Positions 27,346 to 35,066 of a DNA stretch of 64,000 nt are shown in pieces. The DNA comes from Nocardioidaceae bacterium (lineage in GTDB: Bacteria > Actinomycetota > Actinomycetes > Propionibacteriales > Nocardioidaceae): assembly GCA_017744365.1 (NCBI GenBank), contig JAGIBL010000001.1:927416-991415 (forward strand), in the 5' to 3' direction. The notes under the pieces were generated by a model, which saw only the letters and a list, made by a program, of their open reading frames with translations, did no database searches and had not been told where the DNA came from. The position numbers were made by a program, and so were the translations under genes. The stretch's first letter is position 1. Each line of letters begins with the position of its first letter.

Positions 27346-27627
27346 ATGCGAGCACTGAACATCCTGCTCGGATCGTTGCTCTGGATCGTGGCTGGCCTGG
27401 TGCTGCTGCTCGGAGCCGTCCTGTCGATCACGATCGTGCTGCTGCCGGTCGGGATCCCGCTGTTCCTGCTCGGCCAGTGGCTGATGCGGATGGCGATGGC
27501 GCTCCTGGTTCCGCGCGCCGTCCGGCATCCGCTGGAGGCGGGCAGGAAGAAGGGGTCGAAGACGGCCACGAAGGTCAGGAAGCGCACCAAGGGCTCGTGG
27601 AAGAAGGTGCGCAAAGCCCTCAGTTGA
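27346..27627 (+). CDS. Small membrane protein with basic tail
   Basis: A 93-residue protein with a hydrophobic pair of helices (residues 5-50: LLGSLLWIVAGLVLLLGAVL, LLPVGIPLFLLGQWLM) and a Lys/Arg-rich C terminus (GRKKGSKTATKVRKRTKGSWKKVRKAL). GGGAGG 8 nt upstream supports ATG 27346 over GTG 27337. It is 94 nt upstream of the first gene of the gas vesicle region and may be expressed separately. No family is recognised. Confidence 0.72.
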   Translation: MRALNILLGSLLWIVAGLVLLLGAVLSITIVLLPVGIPLFLLGQWLMRMAMALLVPRAVRHPLEAGRKKGSKTATKVRKRTKGSWKKVRKALS

Positions 27628-27641
27628 GCGGAATTGCGGGC

Positions 27642-27666
27642 GTTTGTGCGAAAAGAACGCGGGTAC
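27642..27666 (+). promoter_or_regulatory. Sigma-B/F-type promoter ahead of the gas vesicle region
   Basis: GTTT (27642-27645), 15 nt spacer, GGGTAC (27661-27666). This matches the GTTT-N15-GGGTA(C/T) form recognised by actinobacterial general-stress sigma factors (sigma-B in Streptomyces, sigma-F in mycobacteria). It lies 56 nt upstream of the ATG at 27722, the first gene of the gas vesicle block, so the cluster may be stress-induced. Prediction from motif only. Confidence 0.6.
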
Positions 27667-27721
27667 CGAGTCCCCGGACGCGAGGCGGGAGGGCCTCGCC
27701 TCTTGGGGAGGGAGCCCCGTC

Positions 27722-28207
27722 ATGGAACCGAACGCGCGCGTCGGCGCGGCCGTTGCGGCCGGCTATCTGCTCGGCCGATTCAAGAAGCTCCGCTGGGCCT
27801 TGCTCATCGGGTCGACGGTCGCGAACAAGGACGTCAGGAACAGGGGAGCAGGGCTGGCGCGGAAGGGTGTCGTCAAGCTGGCCACCTCGCCGCAGGTCGT
27901 GGCTCTCGCGTCTGGCCGGCTGAACCGGCTCAGCGACCGGCTCGCCGAGCGCACCGAGACGCTGCACGAGCGCGACAACGGCGGTCACGAGCCCGAGGAC
28001 CAGCCCGAGGACGCGTACGACGAGTCCGACGAGCCTGACGAGTCCGAGCCCGACGAGGACGAGTACGACGACGAGGACGAGTACGACGGCGAGGACGAGT
28101 ACGAGCCCGACGAGGACGAAGCCGAGGAGCCTCCGCGGCCACGCTCCACGTCCTCTCGTTCTCGCCGCAGCCGCGCGCAGGCGCCGGCTCGGGCCGGAAG
28201 CCGGTGA
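27722..28207 (+). CDS. Gas-vesicle-region protein with acidic and basic tails
   Basis: A 161-residue protein: a short N-terminal folded part with AAGYLLGRFKKLRWALLIGSTVA and LARKGVVKLATSPQ, then an extremely acidic stretch (residues 90-136, almost all Asp/Glu/Tyr/Pro) and a Ser/Arg-rich basic end. Preceded by GGGAGGG before the ATG. It is the first gene after the sigma-B/F-like promoter and is coupled to the SRPBCC gene by a GTGA overlap. Similar proteins sit in Streptomyces-type gvp clusters, with names such as GvpY/Z used there; I cannot assign which. Likely associated with gas vesicle assembly. Confidence 0.75.
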   Translation: MEPNARVGAAVAAGYLLGRFKKLRWALLIGSTVANKDVRNRGAGLARKGVVKLATSPQVVALASGRLNRLSDRLAERTETLHERDNGGHEPEDQPEDAYDESDEPDESEPDEDEYDDEDEYDGEDEYEPDEDEAEEPPRPRSTSSRSRRSRAQAPARAGSR

Positions 28208-29358
28208 CGGCGATGGCCACGAAGCAGTCCACCTCCACGCACGGCTCGTCCGACGGCTTTGCGGAGATCCTGGACGCACTCCCGGTCGACCGGCTCAAGC
28301 GCGAGGCGATGGACCTCGGCAAGGCGCTGGTGCACCACGGAGTGGTCCGCCTGGGCGAAGGAGTCCAGACGATGGCGGGCCGCGTCGCCGGCTCGGTGTC
28401 CGACCTCGCTGCCGGCACTCCGTCGCCGGGAGACGTCGTGGGTGCCGCGCTCAGCGCGGGAGCGCCGGTCGCCGAGGCGCCGGGGAAGGTGGCAGGAAAG
28501 GTCTCGGACACGGTGAAGGGGACACTCATGCGGGACGACAGCAAGAAGAAGCCGGCGGCGAAGAAGGGCAGCGCTGAGAAGAGCGGGTCCTCGGGCGGCA
28601 GGCAGGAGACCGACCTCAAGGTGACCAACATCGTCGAGGCCATCGACGTGCCGGTCGACCGGGAGACCGCCTACGACCTGTGGACCAGGTTCGAGGAGTT
28701 CCCGGCGTTCATGAAGAAGGTCGAGACCGTCAAGCAGGACAAGGACGAGGTCGTCACCTGGAAGGCCCAGATCTTCCTCTCCCACCGGCAGTGGAAGGCC
28801 ACCATCGTCGACCAGGTCCGGCCGGAGCACATCGTCTGGAAGTCCGAGGCCGACAAGGGCCGGGTGGACGGCGCGGTGACCTTCCACGAGCTCGCGCCCG
28901 ACCTGACCCGGGTGCTGGTGAGCCTCGAGTACCACCCGCAGGGCCTGTTCGAGCGGACCGGCAACCTGTGGCACGCCCAGGGTCGCCGGGTGCGGCTGGA
29001 GCTCAAGCACTTCCGCCGCCACGTCTCGAACCGGGCGCTCCTGCAGCAGGACGAGATCGACGGCTGGAAGGGCGAGATCCACGACGGCAAGGCGACGACG
29101 CCCCGGAAGAAGGCCGCGTCGAAGCCCGCCGCACGCAAGTCGACGGCCAGCAAGTCGACGGCCAGCAAGTCAACGGCCAGCAAGTCAACGGCCAGCAAGT
29201 CGACCGCCAGCAAGTCGACTGCCCGGAAGTCCACGGCCAGGAAGTCGACCGCCCGGAAGTCCACGACCGGCAGCGGCTCGGGCCGGCCGGCGAGCCGCTC
29301 CCGTACGGCGAAGAAGACCGCGTCCTCCTCGTCGTCCCGTTCGCGTTCGCGCAGCTGA
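28204..29358 (+). CDS. SRPBCC-domain protein with histone-H1-like tail
   Basis: A 384-residue protein. Residues ~20-110 form helices with a Gly/Ala linker; ~133-270 is a START/Bet v1-like SRPBCC domain (IVEAIDVPVDRETAYDLWTRFEEFPAFM, WKAQIFLSHRQWKATI, RVLVSLEYHP). From ~299 to the end it is Lys/Ser/Ala repeats (ASKST and ARKST units) plus an RS-rich end, like actinobacterial histone-H1-type or DNA-binding tails. GTG 28204 overlaps the preceding stop; ATG 28213 is an alternative. SRPBCC genes occur in actinobacterial gvp loci, but the long H1-like tail is unusual. Confidence 0.83.
   Translation: MTAMATKQSTSTHGSSDGFAEILDALPVDRLKREAMDLGKALVHHGVVRLGEGVQTMAGRVAGSVSDLAAGTPSPGDVVGAALSAGAPVAEAPGKVAGKVSDTVKGTLMRDDSKKKPAAKKGSAEKSGSSGGRQETDLKVTNIVEAIDVPVDRETAYDLWTRFEEFPAFMKKVETVKQDKDEVVTWKAQIFLSHRQWKATIVDQVRPEHIVWKSEADKGRVDGAVTFHELAPDLTRVLVSLEYHPQGLFERTGNLWHAQGRRVRLELKHFRRHVSNRALLQQDEIDGWKGEIHDGKATTPRKKAASKPAARKSTASKSTASKSTASKSTASKSTASKSTARKSTARKSTARKSTTGSGSGRPASRSRTAKKTASSSSSRSRSRS
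29137..29270 (+). repeat. In-frame 15-bp tandem repeats encoding (A/R)SKST-type units
   Basis: About nine copies of a 15-bp unit close to AAGTCGACGGCCAGC, the first five nearly identical and the last ones changed to Arg-containing variants (CCGGAAGTC..., GCCAGGAAG...). The repeat is in frame within the SRPBCC gene and encodes KSTAS/KSTAR pentads. Repeat number is likely to vary between strains. Confidence 0.88.
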
Positions 29359-29372
29359 GCGGGCCGAGCGTC

Positions 29373-29636
29373 ATGGCCGGGGGACCCGAGCGTGACCACA
29401 GCCACGAAGCCGAGCTCGAGGAGCAGATCGTCGAGCTGATGGAGGAGGTGGACCGGTACCGGACTGCGTGCGAGGACACACTCCAGCAGCTCGACTGGTG
29501 CATCGGCTACTTCACCGGCTGCAACAAGCGCGGAGTCGCGCGAGCGCTCTCCGCCAACCGATCCGCCATCCGCCGCCACTTGCTGGGGCGGCCCGAGATG
29601 GCGACACCTGAGACGCACCAGGAGACAGCCTCATGA
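29373..29636 (+). CDS. Small gas-vesicle-region protein (coiled-coil, unknown role)
   Basis: An 87-residue protein with a predicted N-terminal coiled coil ([24 protein letters not shown]), a Cys pair in [20 protein letters not shown] and a helical end. No signal. It follows the SRPBCC gene by 14 nt and overlaps gvpA (ATGA), so it is part of the operon. It might serve as assembly chaperone or regulator in the cluster. Family unnamed by me. Confidence 0.7.
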   Translation: MAGGPERDHSHEAELEEQIVELMEEVDRYRTACEDTLQQLDWCIGYFTGCNKRGVARALSANRSAIRRHLLGRPEMATPETHQETAS

Positions 29637-30127
29637 CCGTCGTACAGCAGCACCCGAACCGTTACCTCGAGCGACCCGCACCGAGCAGCCTCGCCGACGT
29701 CATCGACACCATCCTCGACAAGGGCCTGGTGATCGACATCTACGTGCGGGTCTCGCTGGTCGGCATCGAGCTGCTCACCATCGATGCCCGGATCGTGATC
29801 GCGAGCGTGGACACGTACCTGCGCTTCGCCCAGGCGGTCAACCGGCTCGACCTGACCGAGAACGGGTCGCCCGGCATTCCCGAGCTCGTCGAGGGCATGA
29901 CCGAGTCCGGCGCCCGCGGCAAGACGAGCGGCGCGCTGGACGCGGTCAAGGAGAAGCTCGGCTCGCTCTTCGACGAGGGGGACGAGGACGAGGAGCAGCA
30001 GGACGAGGAGGACGACGGGGGGCGCCGGGGGCGCCGCCGGGACGAGGACCGCGAACGCGAGCCCGCCCGGCGGCGACCGGTGAAGCGGACCGCGAAGCGC
30101 GCGAGCTCGCGGGAGGACGGTGAATGA
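29633..30127 (+). CDS. gvpA: Gas vesicle structural protein GvpA (with long charged C-tail)
   Basis: GvpA forms the ribbed wall of the gas vesicle. The N-terminal half carries the invariant core [49 protein letters not shown]. Residues ~75-164 extend it with an acidic run ([15 protein letters not shown]) and then a basic Arg/Lys end, as in Streptomyces GvpA relatives but longer than in cyanobacteria (~70 residues). ATG overlaps the stop before it (ATGA), and its own end overlaps gvpF by 8 nt. First of three GvpA/J/S paralogues here. Confidence 0.93.
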   Translation: MTVVQQHPNRYLERPAPSSLADVIDTILDKGLVIDIYVRVSLVGIELLTIDARIVIASVDTYLRFAQAVNRLDLTENGSPGIPELVEGMTESGARGKTSGALDAVKEKLGSLFDEGDEDEEQQDEEDDGGRRGRRRDEDREREPARRRPVKRTAKRASSREDGE

Positions 30128-30869
30128 GGTGCTCCTGCACGTCTACGGGGTGGTGCGGGCCTCCTCGGCTCTTCCCGAGGCACTGACCGGCCGGGCCGGC
30201 GGGCCGGTACGACGGATCAGCGACGACGAGCTCACCGTGATCGCCTCCGAGGTCGACGAGCAGGCACGCGTCGGACGAGCGGACCTGCTGGCGCACGCGC
30301 ACCTGCTCGAGGCTGTCGCCGAGGAGAGCACGGTCATCCCGGTCCAGTTCGGCGTCGTGCTGCCCGACGAGGAGACCGTCCGTCGCGAGTTCCTGGGCAA
30401 CGAGCGCGCACGGGTGCTGGGCCTGCTGAGCGCGTTCGACGGGTACGTCCAGGTGACCGTGCGCGCGTCGTACGACGAGGAGAGCGCGATGCGCGCGGTG
30501 ATGGCGAGAAGGCCGGACCTCGTCGAGCTCCGCGAGGCGGCCGCCGGCGAGGACGACGGCCCCCTGGCTCTGCAGCTGGGACAGGCGGTGGCCGAGGAGC
30601 TCGACCGTCTGCGCGAGGACGTGGTGGAGCTCGTCGTCAGCTGGCTCCAGCCGCAGGCGACCGGTGTCGCGGTCAACGAGACCCGCGGGGCGTACGAGGT
30701 CGCGAACGTCTCGTTCCTGGTGGAGCGGCGGGCGCGCACCGCGATGGACGAGGCGGTCGCCGCGCTCGACCGCGAGCTCGGCGCCGAGATGACGGTGCGC
30801 TACGTGGGACCGCAGCCGCCGTACGCGTTCTTGGACTACGTCGTGATCGAGGAGAACTCATGGGCCTGA
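30120..30869 (+). CDS. gvpF: Gas vesicle protein GvpL/GvpF (first copy)
   Basis: A 249-residue GvpL/F protein with [11 protein letters not shown] at the start, the [19 protein letters not shown] block, [32 protein letters not shown] and the terminal [20 protein letters not shown], all conserved in GvpF/L. These proteins interact with GvpA and are essential for nucleation. It begins with GTG 30120 overlapping gvpA and ends overlapping gvpG by 10 nt. Assigning F rather than L is arbitrary by sequence alone. Confidence 0.9.
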   Translation: MNEVLLHVYGVVRASSALPEALTGRAGGPVRRISDDELTVIASEVDEQARVGRADLLAHAHLLEAVAEESTVIPVQFGVVLPDEETVRREFLGNERARVLGLLSAFDGYVQVTVRASYDEESAMRAVMARRPDLVELREAAAGEDDGPLALQLGQAVAEELDRLREDVVELVVSWLQPQATGVAVNETRGAYEVANVSFLVERRARTAMDEAVAALDRELGAEMTVRYVGPQPPYAFLDYVVIEENSWA

Positions 30870-31111
30870 TCAGCGGGTTGGTGACCGGCGTGGTGACCTG
30901 GCCGCTCGCACCGGTGCGAGGCGTCGTCTGGGTCGCCGAGCAGATCGAGCAGGAGGCGGCGCGGCAGTGGACCGACCCGGCACTCGTCGAGACCGAGCTC
31001 GAGAACGTCGCGGCCCGTCGCGCCGCGGGCGAGATCTCCGAGGCCGAGGCGGAGGAGCTCGAGGAGGAGCTCGTGCAACGGCTCCTCCAGCGAGGCGGGA
31101 GTGATGGCTGA
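30860..31111 (+). CDS. gvpG: Gas vesicle protein GvpG
   Basis: An 83-residue protein with the family pattern GLVTGVVTWPLAPVRGVVWVAEQIEQEA and a Glu-rich helical tail (SEAEAEELEEELVQRLLQR). GvpG is a small accessory factor of the gas vesicle nucleation complex. It overlaps gvpF upstream and gvpO downstream, showing tight coupling. Confidence 0.9.
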   Translation: MGLISGLVTGVVTWPLAPVRGVVWVAEQIEQEAARQWTDPALVETELENVAARRAAGEISEAEAEELEEELVQRLLQRGGSDG

Positions 31112-31367
31112 GCTGTCCCTCGCGGAGATCGGCCGCCGTGTGCTCGGCGAGGTCGAGGCGCTGTCGGGCTGCCCGGTCGAGGGGATGACCGCGATCCGCG
31201 CGGACGACGACGGCTGGGTGGCCATGGTGGACGTCCTCGAGCTGGAGCGCGTCCCGGAGACCACCGACGTGCTCGCGTCGTACGAGGTCAACGTCGACGG
31301 CGACGGCGCCGTGACCGGCTATCGGCGGGTGCGGCGGTTCCTGCGCTCCCAGGTGGAGGAGCGATGA
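31104..31367 (+). CDS. gvpO: Gas vesicle protein GvpO
   Basis: An 87-residue protein with the GvpO pattern GCPVEGMTAIRADDDGWVAMVDVLELERVPETTDVLASYEVNVDGDG and a basic YRRVRRFLRSQ end. GvpO is an accessory/regulatory protein common in actinobacterial gvp clusters. ATG 31104 (with GAGG 8 nt upstream) is chosen over GTG 31101. Overlaps gvpJ through ATGA. Confidence 0.88.
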   Translation: MAELSLAEIGRRVLGEVEALSGCPVEGMTAIRADDDGWVAMVDVLELERVPETTDVLASYEVNVDGDGAVTGYRRVRRFLRSQVEER

Positions 31368-31690
31368 CCGAGCGCGCACCGCAGGGCCCCGTCTTCGTCG
31401 GCAACCGGCAGCCGGCCCCGCAGAACCTCGCCGACGTGCTCGAGCGGGTCCTCGACAAGGGCATCGTGGTCGTCGGGGACATCCAGGTGCGGCTGCTCGA
31501 CATCGAGCTGCTGACCATCAAGATCCGGCTGATGGTGGCCTCGGTCGACCGGGCCCGCGAGATGGGGATCACCTGGTGGGAGCACGACCCGTTCGTCAGC
31601 GGTGTCGAGTCGGGCGAGCCCGATCGGCTCGAGCAGCGGGTGCGCGAGCTCGAGCAACGCCTCGACGGCGAGGTGCACGATGAGCGCTGA
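31364..31690 (+). CDS. gvpJ: Gas vesicle protein GvpJ (GvpA paralogue)
   Basis: A 108-residue paralogue of GvpA with NLADVLERVLDKGIVVVGDIQVRLLDIELLTIKIRLMVASVDRAREMGITWWEHDP, the WWE motif being the GvpJ hallmark, followed by a helical C-tail. GvpJ is a minor structural component needed for shape or nucleation. Overlaps gvpO (ATGA) and gvpL downstream by 11 nt. Confidence 0.92.
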   Translation: MTERAPQGPVFVGNRQPAPQNLADVLERVLDKGIVVVGDIQVRLLDIELLTIKIRLMVASVDRAREMGITWWEHDPFVSGVESGEPDRLEQRVRELEQRLDGEVHDER

Positions 31691-32498
31691 GCACGAGCCT
31701 TCTCTCCGGGATGACGCGTCCGCGGTGGTCCACGCGTACGGCGTGGTCCTGGGCGGCGAGCCGGTCCCGTTGCCGGTGACCGGGATCGCCGGCGCCGGGG
31801 TGGCCCTGCTCGACGCCGGGTCGGTCGCGGCCGTGTTCAGCAGGCTGCCGGGCTGCTCGTACGGCGAGTCCGCCTGGCGTGAGCACGCGGAGGACCCCCG
31901 GTGGCTCGCCGAGGTGGCCGTGCAGCACCAGCGGGTGCTGGACGAGATCGTCGAGGACAGCGACGTGCTGCCCCTCCGGCTGCCCGCGATGTTCCGCGAC
32001 GAGGAGCACCTGCACCGCGTCCTGGCCGGGCGGGCCGCCCTCCTCGAAGCGGCGCTGGTCGCCACCCACGACCACGTCGAGTGGGGCGTGCAGCTCCTGG
32101 CCGCGGAGCAGCCGGCCGCGCCGCCGCAGGAGGAGCGTCCCAGCAGCGGTCGGGAGTTCTTCGAGCAGCGGGCCCGGAGGAGCAGCGCGCTCGCGAGGGC
32201 CCGGAGCCGGCGCGACGCGCTGGTGCGCGAGGCGTACGCCGCCCTGGCCGACGTGTCCCGGCAGAGCGTGCTGAACAACCCTCAGGACCCAGCCCTGAGC
32301 GGGCGCAGCGAGACGATGCTGCTCAACTCCGCGCACCTGGTGGGTCGCCGGCACCGGGACTTCTTCATGACCACGGTCGAGGAGGTCGCCGAGCGGCTGC
32401 GGCCCGCGGGCATCTCCGTCGAGGTGAGCGGCCCGTGGCCGCCGTACAACTTCGTCGCCCTCGGGACCGAGGAGCTGGTGGGTGACGATGACGGTTGA
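31680..32498 (+). CDS. gvpL: Gas vesicle protein GvpL/GvpF (second copy)
   Basis: A 272-residue GvpL/F family member with VVHAYGVVLG, DVLPLRLPAMFRDEEHLHR and the terminal ISVEVSGPWPPYNFVALG motif, with an insertion (LLAAEQPAAPPQEERPSSGREFFEQRARRSSAL). The first Ala-rich part is more divergent than the copy at 30120. Starts ATG 31680 overlapping gvpJ. Probable partner of GvpJ or GvpS. L/F letter is by position. Confidence 0.87.
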   Translation: MSAEHEPSLRDDASAVVHAYGVVLGGEPVPLPVTGIAGAGVALLDAGSVAAVFSRLPGCSYGESAWREHAEDPRWLAEVAVQHQRVLDEIVEDSDVLPLRLPAMFRDEEHLHRVLAGRAALLEAALVATHDHVEWGVQLLAAEQPAAPPQEERPSSGREFFEQRARRSSALARARSRRDALVREAYAALADVSRQSVLNNPQDPALSGRSETMLLNSAHLVGRRHRDFFMTTVEEVAERLRPAGISVEVSGPWPPYNFVALGTEELVGDDDG

Positions 32499-32691
32499 GC
32501 GGGTTCCGTGCGCGGAGAACGTCGCGCTGGTCGACCTCGTCGACCGGCTGATCGACGGGGGTGTGGTGGTGACCGGCGACGTCGTGCTCTCGCTGGCTGG
32601 CGTCGACCTGGTCTACCTCGGGCTCCGGCTCGTGCTGGCGCCTGCCCAGGAGGTCGCGCCCGGGCTGAGCAGCGGGCGGTCGAGCCGATGA
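32482..32691 (+). CDS. gvpS: Short GvpA-family protein (GvpS-like)
   Basis: A 69-residue GvpA-family protein with ENVALVDLVDRLIDGGVVVTGDVVLSLAGVDLVYLGLRLVLAPAQE, the fold of GvpA but with the GIELLTI motif altered to GVDLVYL. Positioned between GvpL-type genes as gvpS is in Streptomyces. GTG 32482 or ATG 32488 may be the start; the GAGGAG at 32469-32474 favours GTG. It overlaps neighbours at both ends. Confidence 0.82.
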   Translation: MTMTVERVPCAENVALVDLVDRLIDGGVVVTGDVVLSLAGVDLVYLGLRLVLAPAQEVAPGLSSGRSSR

Positions 32692-33332
32692 TGAGGCTGT
32701 ACGCCGTCACCGGCGCCCTGCCGCGCGATCTCGACACCGAGGGTTGGTCCGTGCACCGGGCCGGATCGCTGGCGGTGCTGCACGCGGAGGTGGCCGGCGA
32801 GGAACCCGGCGAGGAACCCGGCGAGGACGAGACCCACGAAGCCGCGATGGTCGTCGACGGGCAGCGGCTCGTCCGGCTCGCGAGGCAGGTGACCCTGCTG
32901 CCGGTCCGCTACGGCAGCAGGGTCGCGGACCTGCCGGAGCTCGAGGCGCTGGTCGCCGATCACCGGGACGCCTGGGAGCGCAGGCTCGCCGCGGTCGAGG
33001 GCTGCGCCGAGCTCCTGGTCCGTGTCGGGGAGCCGGCGGTGAGGGCCGAGCGGCCGGTCAGTGGTCACGAGTACCTCCGGCAGCGGGCTCGTGCGCTGGA
33101 GCAGGGCGAGCGTCGCTGGGACGGGCTCGTCGAGCTGGTGCGGCCGTGGGCGCGCGAGCTGCGCGTGCTCTCGGCACATCGGCGCTTGGCGGCCCTGGTG
33201 TCGCGCGAGCAGGTGCCGGAGGCACGGGAAGCGGTGGGCGCGTGGGCAGGGGAGCACCCGGAGATCGACGTGACCGTGACGGGGCCCTGGCCGCCGTTCA
33301 GCTTCTGCGAGGAGCCCCGTGATGGCGAGTGA
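32688..33332 (+). CDS. Gas vesicle protein GvpL/GvpF (third copy)
   Basis: A 214-residue GvpL/F-like protein: RLYAVTGALPRDL, VTLLPVRYGSRVADLPELEALV, GHEYLRQRARALEQGERRW and the terminal DVTVTGPWPPFSFCE motif. It contains a short duplicated EEPGEEPGED element near residue 40. ATG 32688 overlaps gvpS (ATGA). Shorter and more divergent than the other two copies; the role is likely as a chaperone or nucleation factor. Confidence 0.85.
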   Translation: MMRLYAVTGALPRDLDTEGWSVHRAGSLAVLHAEVAGEEPGEEPGEDETHEAAMVVDGQRLVRLARQVTLLPVRYGSRVADLPELEALVADHRDAWERRLAAVEGCAELLVRVGEPAVRAERPVSGHEYLRQRARALEQGERRWDGLVELVRPWARELRVLSAHRRLAALVSREQVPEAREAVGAWAGEHPEIDVTVTGPWPPFSFCEEPRDGE

Positions 33333-33624
33333 GGCACCCGAGCCGCGGTGGCTGCGCGGCCCCGGTCACGTCGACGCGGACCCGGAGACGGTGGAGAAGG
33401 GACTGGTCCAGCTCGTGCTCACCCTGGTCGAGCTGATCCGGCAGCTGATGGAGCGCCAGGCGGTGCGCCGGGTAGAGGCGGGCGACCTCACCGACGACGA
33501 GGTCGAGCGGCTCGGGCGCACCCTGATGCTCCTGGAGGACCGGATGGACGAGCTGCGCGAGCACTTCGGGCTCGAACCCGAGGACCTCAACATCGACCTC
33601 GGTCCGCTGGGGCGCTTGCTCTAG
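33322..33624 (+). CDS. gvpK: Gas vesicle protein GvpK
   Basis: A 100-residue protein with the GvpK pattern DADPETVEKGLVQLVLTLVELIRQLMERQAVRRVEAGDLTDDEVERLGRTLMLLEDRMDELREHFGLEPEDLNIDLGPLG, which is conserved end to end. GvpK is an accessory protein of gas vesicle assembly. ATG 33322 is favoured by GAGGAG 7 nt upstream (alternative GTG 33319). Last gene of the cluster; followed by an unrelated gene. Confidence 0.92.
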   Translation: MASEAPEPRWLRGPGHVDADPETVEKGLVQLVLTLVELIRQLMERQAVRRVEAGDLTDDEVERLGRTLMLLEDRMDELREHFGLEPEDLNIDLGPLGRLL

Positions 33625-33711
33625 GAACGGCTGGCACGCGGGCGTCCGGGCATGACGCCTCGCGAACCGGGCATCGGGGAACCCATGAGAGCCAGACAGG
33701 GCGGGGCACAC

Positions 33712-34092
33712 ATGCCGAGTGACGTCGACGAGAGCGTCAGCCCGTTCGACGAGTTCGCGGAGCGCTCCGCGAGCGTCTTCTCCCGTGCGCCCTTCTTCGT
33801 CTTCTGCGTGGTGGTGCTGCTGCTCTGGGCGCCGTCCTACTTCCTCATCAGGGACGGCGACGAGTGGCAGATGATCGTGCACACGGTGACCACGATCATC
33901 ACCTTCCTCATGGTCGCGATCCTGCAGAACAGCGAGTGGCGCGCGAACGCGGCCGTGCAGGGCAAGCTCAACGCGATCGCCGGGGCACTGGCCGAGCTGA
34001 TGGACGCCGAGACCGACGAGCACCCGCGGCTGCGCGAGGCCGTCGAGGAGCTCCGCCAGGGCGTCGGCCTGGAGAAGGTCGAGAGCTCCTGA
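33712..34092 (+). CDS. Low-affinity iron permease-family membrane protein
   Basis: A 126-residue membrane protein: FDEFAERSASVFSRAPFFVFCVVVLLLWAPSYFL, then VHTVTTIITFLMVAILQNSEWRANAAVQGKLNAIAGALAELMDAE. The pattern of two TM helices followed by QN-x-E-x-R and a helical KLNAI segment fits the bacterial low-affinity iron permease (Fet4-related) family, whose bacterial transport activity is not firmly shown. ATG 33712, 33685 or 33652 are in frame; the first gives the family's usual length. It is unrelated to the gas vesicle genes before it. Confidence 0.8.
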   Translation: MPSDVDESVSPFDEFAERSASVFSRAPFFVFCVVVLLLWAPSYFLIRDGDEWQMIVHTVTTIITFLMVAILQNSEWRANAAVQGKLNAIAGALAELMDAETDEHPRLREAVEELRQGVGLEKVESS

Positions 34093-34093
34093 G

Positions 34094-34684
34094 CTAGGGC
34101 TCCAGGGCGGCCAGCGAGGCGGCGGGCGCCCCGGCGCGGTCGCCGACGACGTACCGGCCGGCGATGCACTCGAAGGTCTCGCCCGGGAACGTGTAGACGA
34201 AGTGCCGCAGCCGGGCGTGCCAGCCGGGCCGGTGCCGGGGGTGCACCGAGTTCTCCTGCTCGCGCTGGGCGATCCAGGCCGAGTTGAGCACCTCCTGGAA
34301 CTCGCAGGCCTCCAGGCCGTGCTCCCAGAGCCGGTGGCCGTGCAGCGACTCGTCGCCGGCGCCGCCGAAGACGACCGAGTCGACGTGCTGGAAGGTGAGC
34401 AGACGTCGTGCGCCGTCGGCGTCGTCGTACCCGAGGAAGGCGGCCGCCGGGTGGGCCACCAGGACCGGGCTCGGGGCTCCCGCGTCGCACGGCGGCGCAC
34501 CGGCCAGCCGGATCACCTGCTCGCGCCCCTCGGTCGACTTCACGGTCGCGGCCCAGGCCGTCGCCAGCGCGCTCTCGATCTCCTCGTCGTGGGTCCACGG
34601 GTCGCTGCGCCACCGACCCCAGTAGCGGGCGCGCGCCTCGGCCAGGTCCGCGAGCGCGGTGCCGAGCGCGGGCTGCGAGGTCAC
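34094..34684 (-). CDS. Conserved hypothetical actinobacterial protein
   Basis: A 196-residue soluble protein with LADLAEARARYWGRWRSDPWTHDEEIESA near the start and the family-like block PGWHARLRHFVYTFPGETFECIAGRYVVG at the end. No catalytic motif is apparent. GTG 34684 is preferred because longer in-frame extensions run through the tRNA-Val gene. Its stop lies 2 nt from the convergent permease stop. Function unknown. Confidence 0.68.
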   Translation of the reverse strand: MTSQPALGTALADLAEARARYWGRWRSDPWTHDEEIESALATAWAATVKSTEGREQVIRLAGAPPCDAGAPSPVLVAHPAAAFLGYDDADGARRLLTFQHVDSVVFGGAGDESLHGHRLWEHGLEACEFQEVLNSAWIAQREQENSVHPRHRPGWHARLRHFVYTFPGETFECIAGRYVVGDRAGAPAASLAALEP

Positions 34685-34723
34685 CTGCCGACCGTACGGC
34701 GAGGTGCGGTGTCCCGGGAAGGC

Positions 34724-34755
34724 AGAAGACCGGCCCCATGGGGGACCGGCCTTCT
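34724..34755 (-). terminator. Terminator-like hairpin after the tRNA-Val(GAC) gene
   Basis: An inverted repeat with 14-nt arms (AGAAGACCGGCCCC facing GGGGACCGGCCTTCT) and two mismatches, just 3' of tRNA-Val on the minus strand. No T-run follows, but in GC-rich genomes such hairpins are accepted terminators. Confidence 0.55.
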
Positions 34756-34759
34756 GTGC

Positions 34760-34834
34760 TGGTGGGCGATACTGGGTTTGAACCAGTGACCTCTTCCGTG
34801 TCAAGGAAGCGCGCTACCGCTGCGCCAATCGCCC
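34760..34834 (-). tRNA. tRNA-Val (anticodon GAC)
   Basis: Cloverleaf on the minus strand: acceptor GGGCGAT paired with ATCGCCC, D arm GCGC...GCGC, anticodon stem CTTCC/GGAAG around loop TTGACAC (anticodon GAC), T arm ACTGG-TTCAAAC-CCAGT, discriminator A and an encoded CCA. It decodes GUC/GUU valine codons. It is the last of three clustered tRNAs. Confidence 0.95.
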
Positions 34835-34851
34835 GGGTCTTATGCAGTTCG

Positions 34852-34922
34852 AGGTGGGTACGGGATTTGAACCCGTGTAGACGGATTTGCAGTCCGTTGC
34901 CTCGCCTCTCGGCCAACCCACC
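34852..34922 (-). tRNA. tRNA-Cys (anticodon GCA)
   Basis: Acceptor GGTGGGT/ACCCACC, anticodon stem ACGGA/TCCGT with loop CTGCAAA (anticodon GCA), T arm ACGGG-TTCAAAT-CCCGT and discriminator T (U73), the identity element for cysteine. Middle gene of the tRNA operon. Confidence 0.95.
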
Positions 34923-34960
34923 GCGGAGGTTCGGCCCCCAGGGGGTCAAAACCGTCTCCG

Positions 34961-35033
34961 AGCGGACGACGAGGCTCGAACTCGCGACCTCAACCTTGGC
35001 AAGGTTGCGCTCTACCAACTGAGCTACGTCCGC
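34961..35033 (-). tRNA. tRNA-Gly (anticodon GCC)
   Basis: Acceptor GCGGACG/CGTCCGC, D arm GCTC...GAGC, anticodon stem CAACC/GGTTG with loop TTGCCAA (anticodon GCC), T arm GCGAG-TTCGAGC-CTCGT with one weak pair, discriminator T. First gene of the Gly-Cys-Val operon on the minus strand, preceded by a sigma-70-type promoter. Confidence 0.94.
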
Positions 35034-35066
35034 TTGCGACTGCCGGTGACCGGCGGTGCGGGTAGA

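Noticed and set aside
29137-29270. CRISPR-like array in the SRPBCC gene
   Set aside because: The 15-bp units are contiguous and in frame, encoding KSTA(S/R) pentads.
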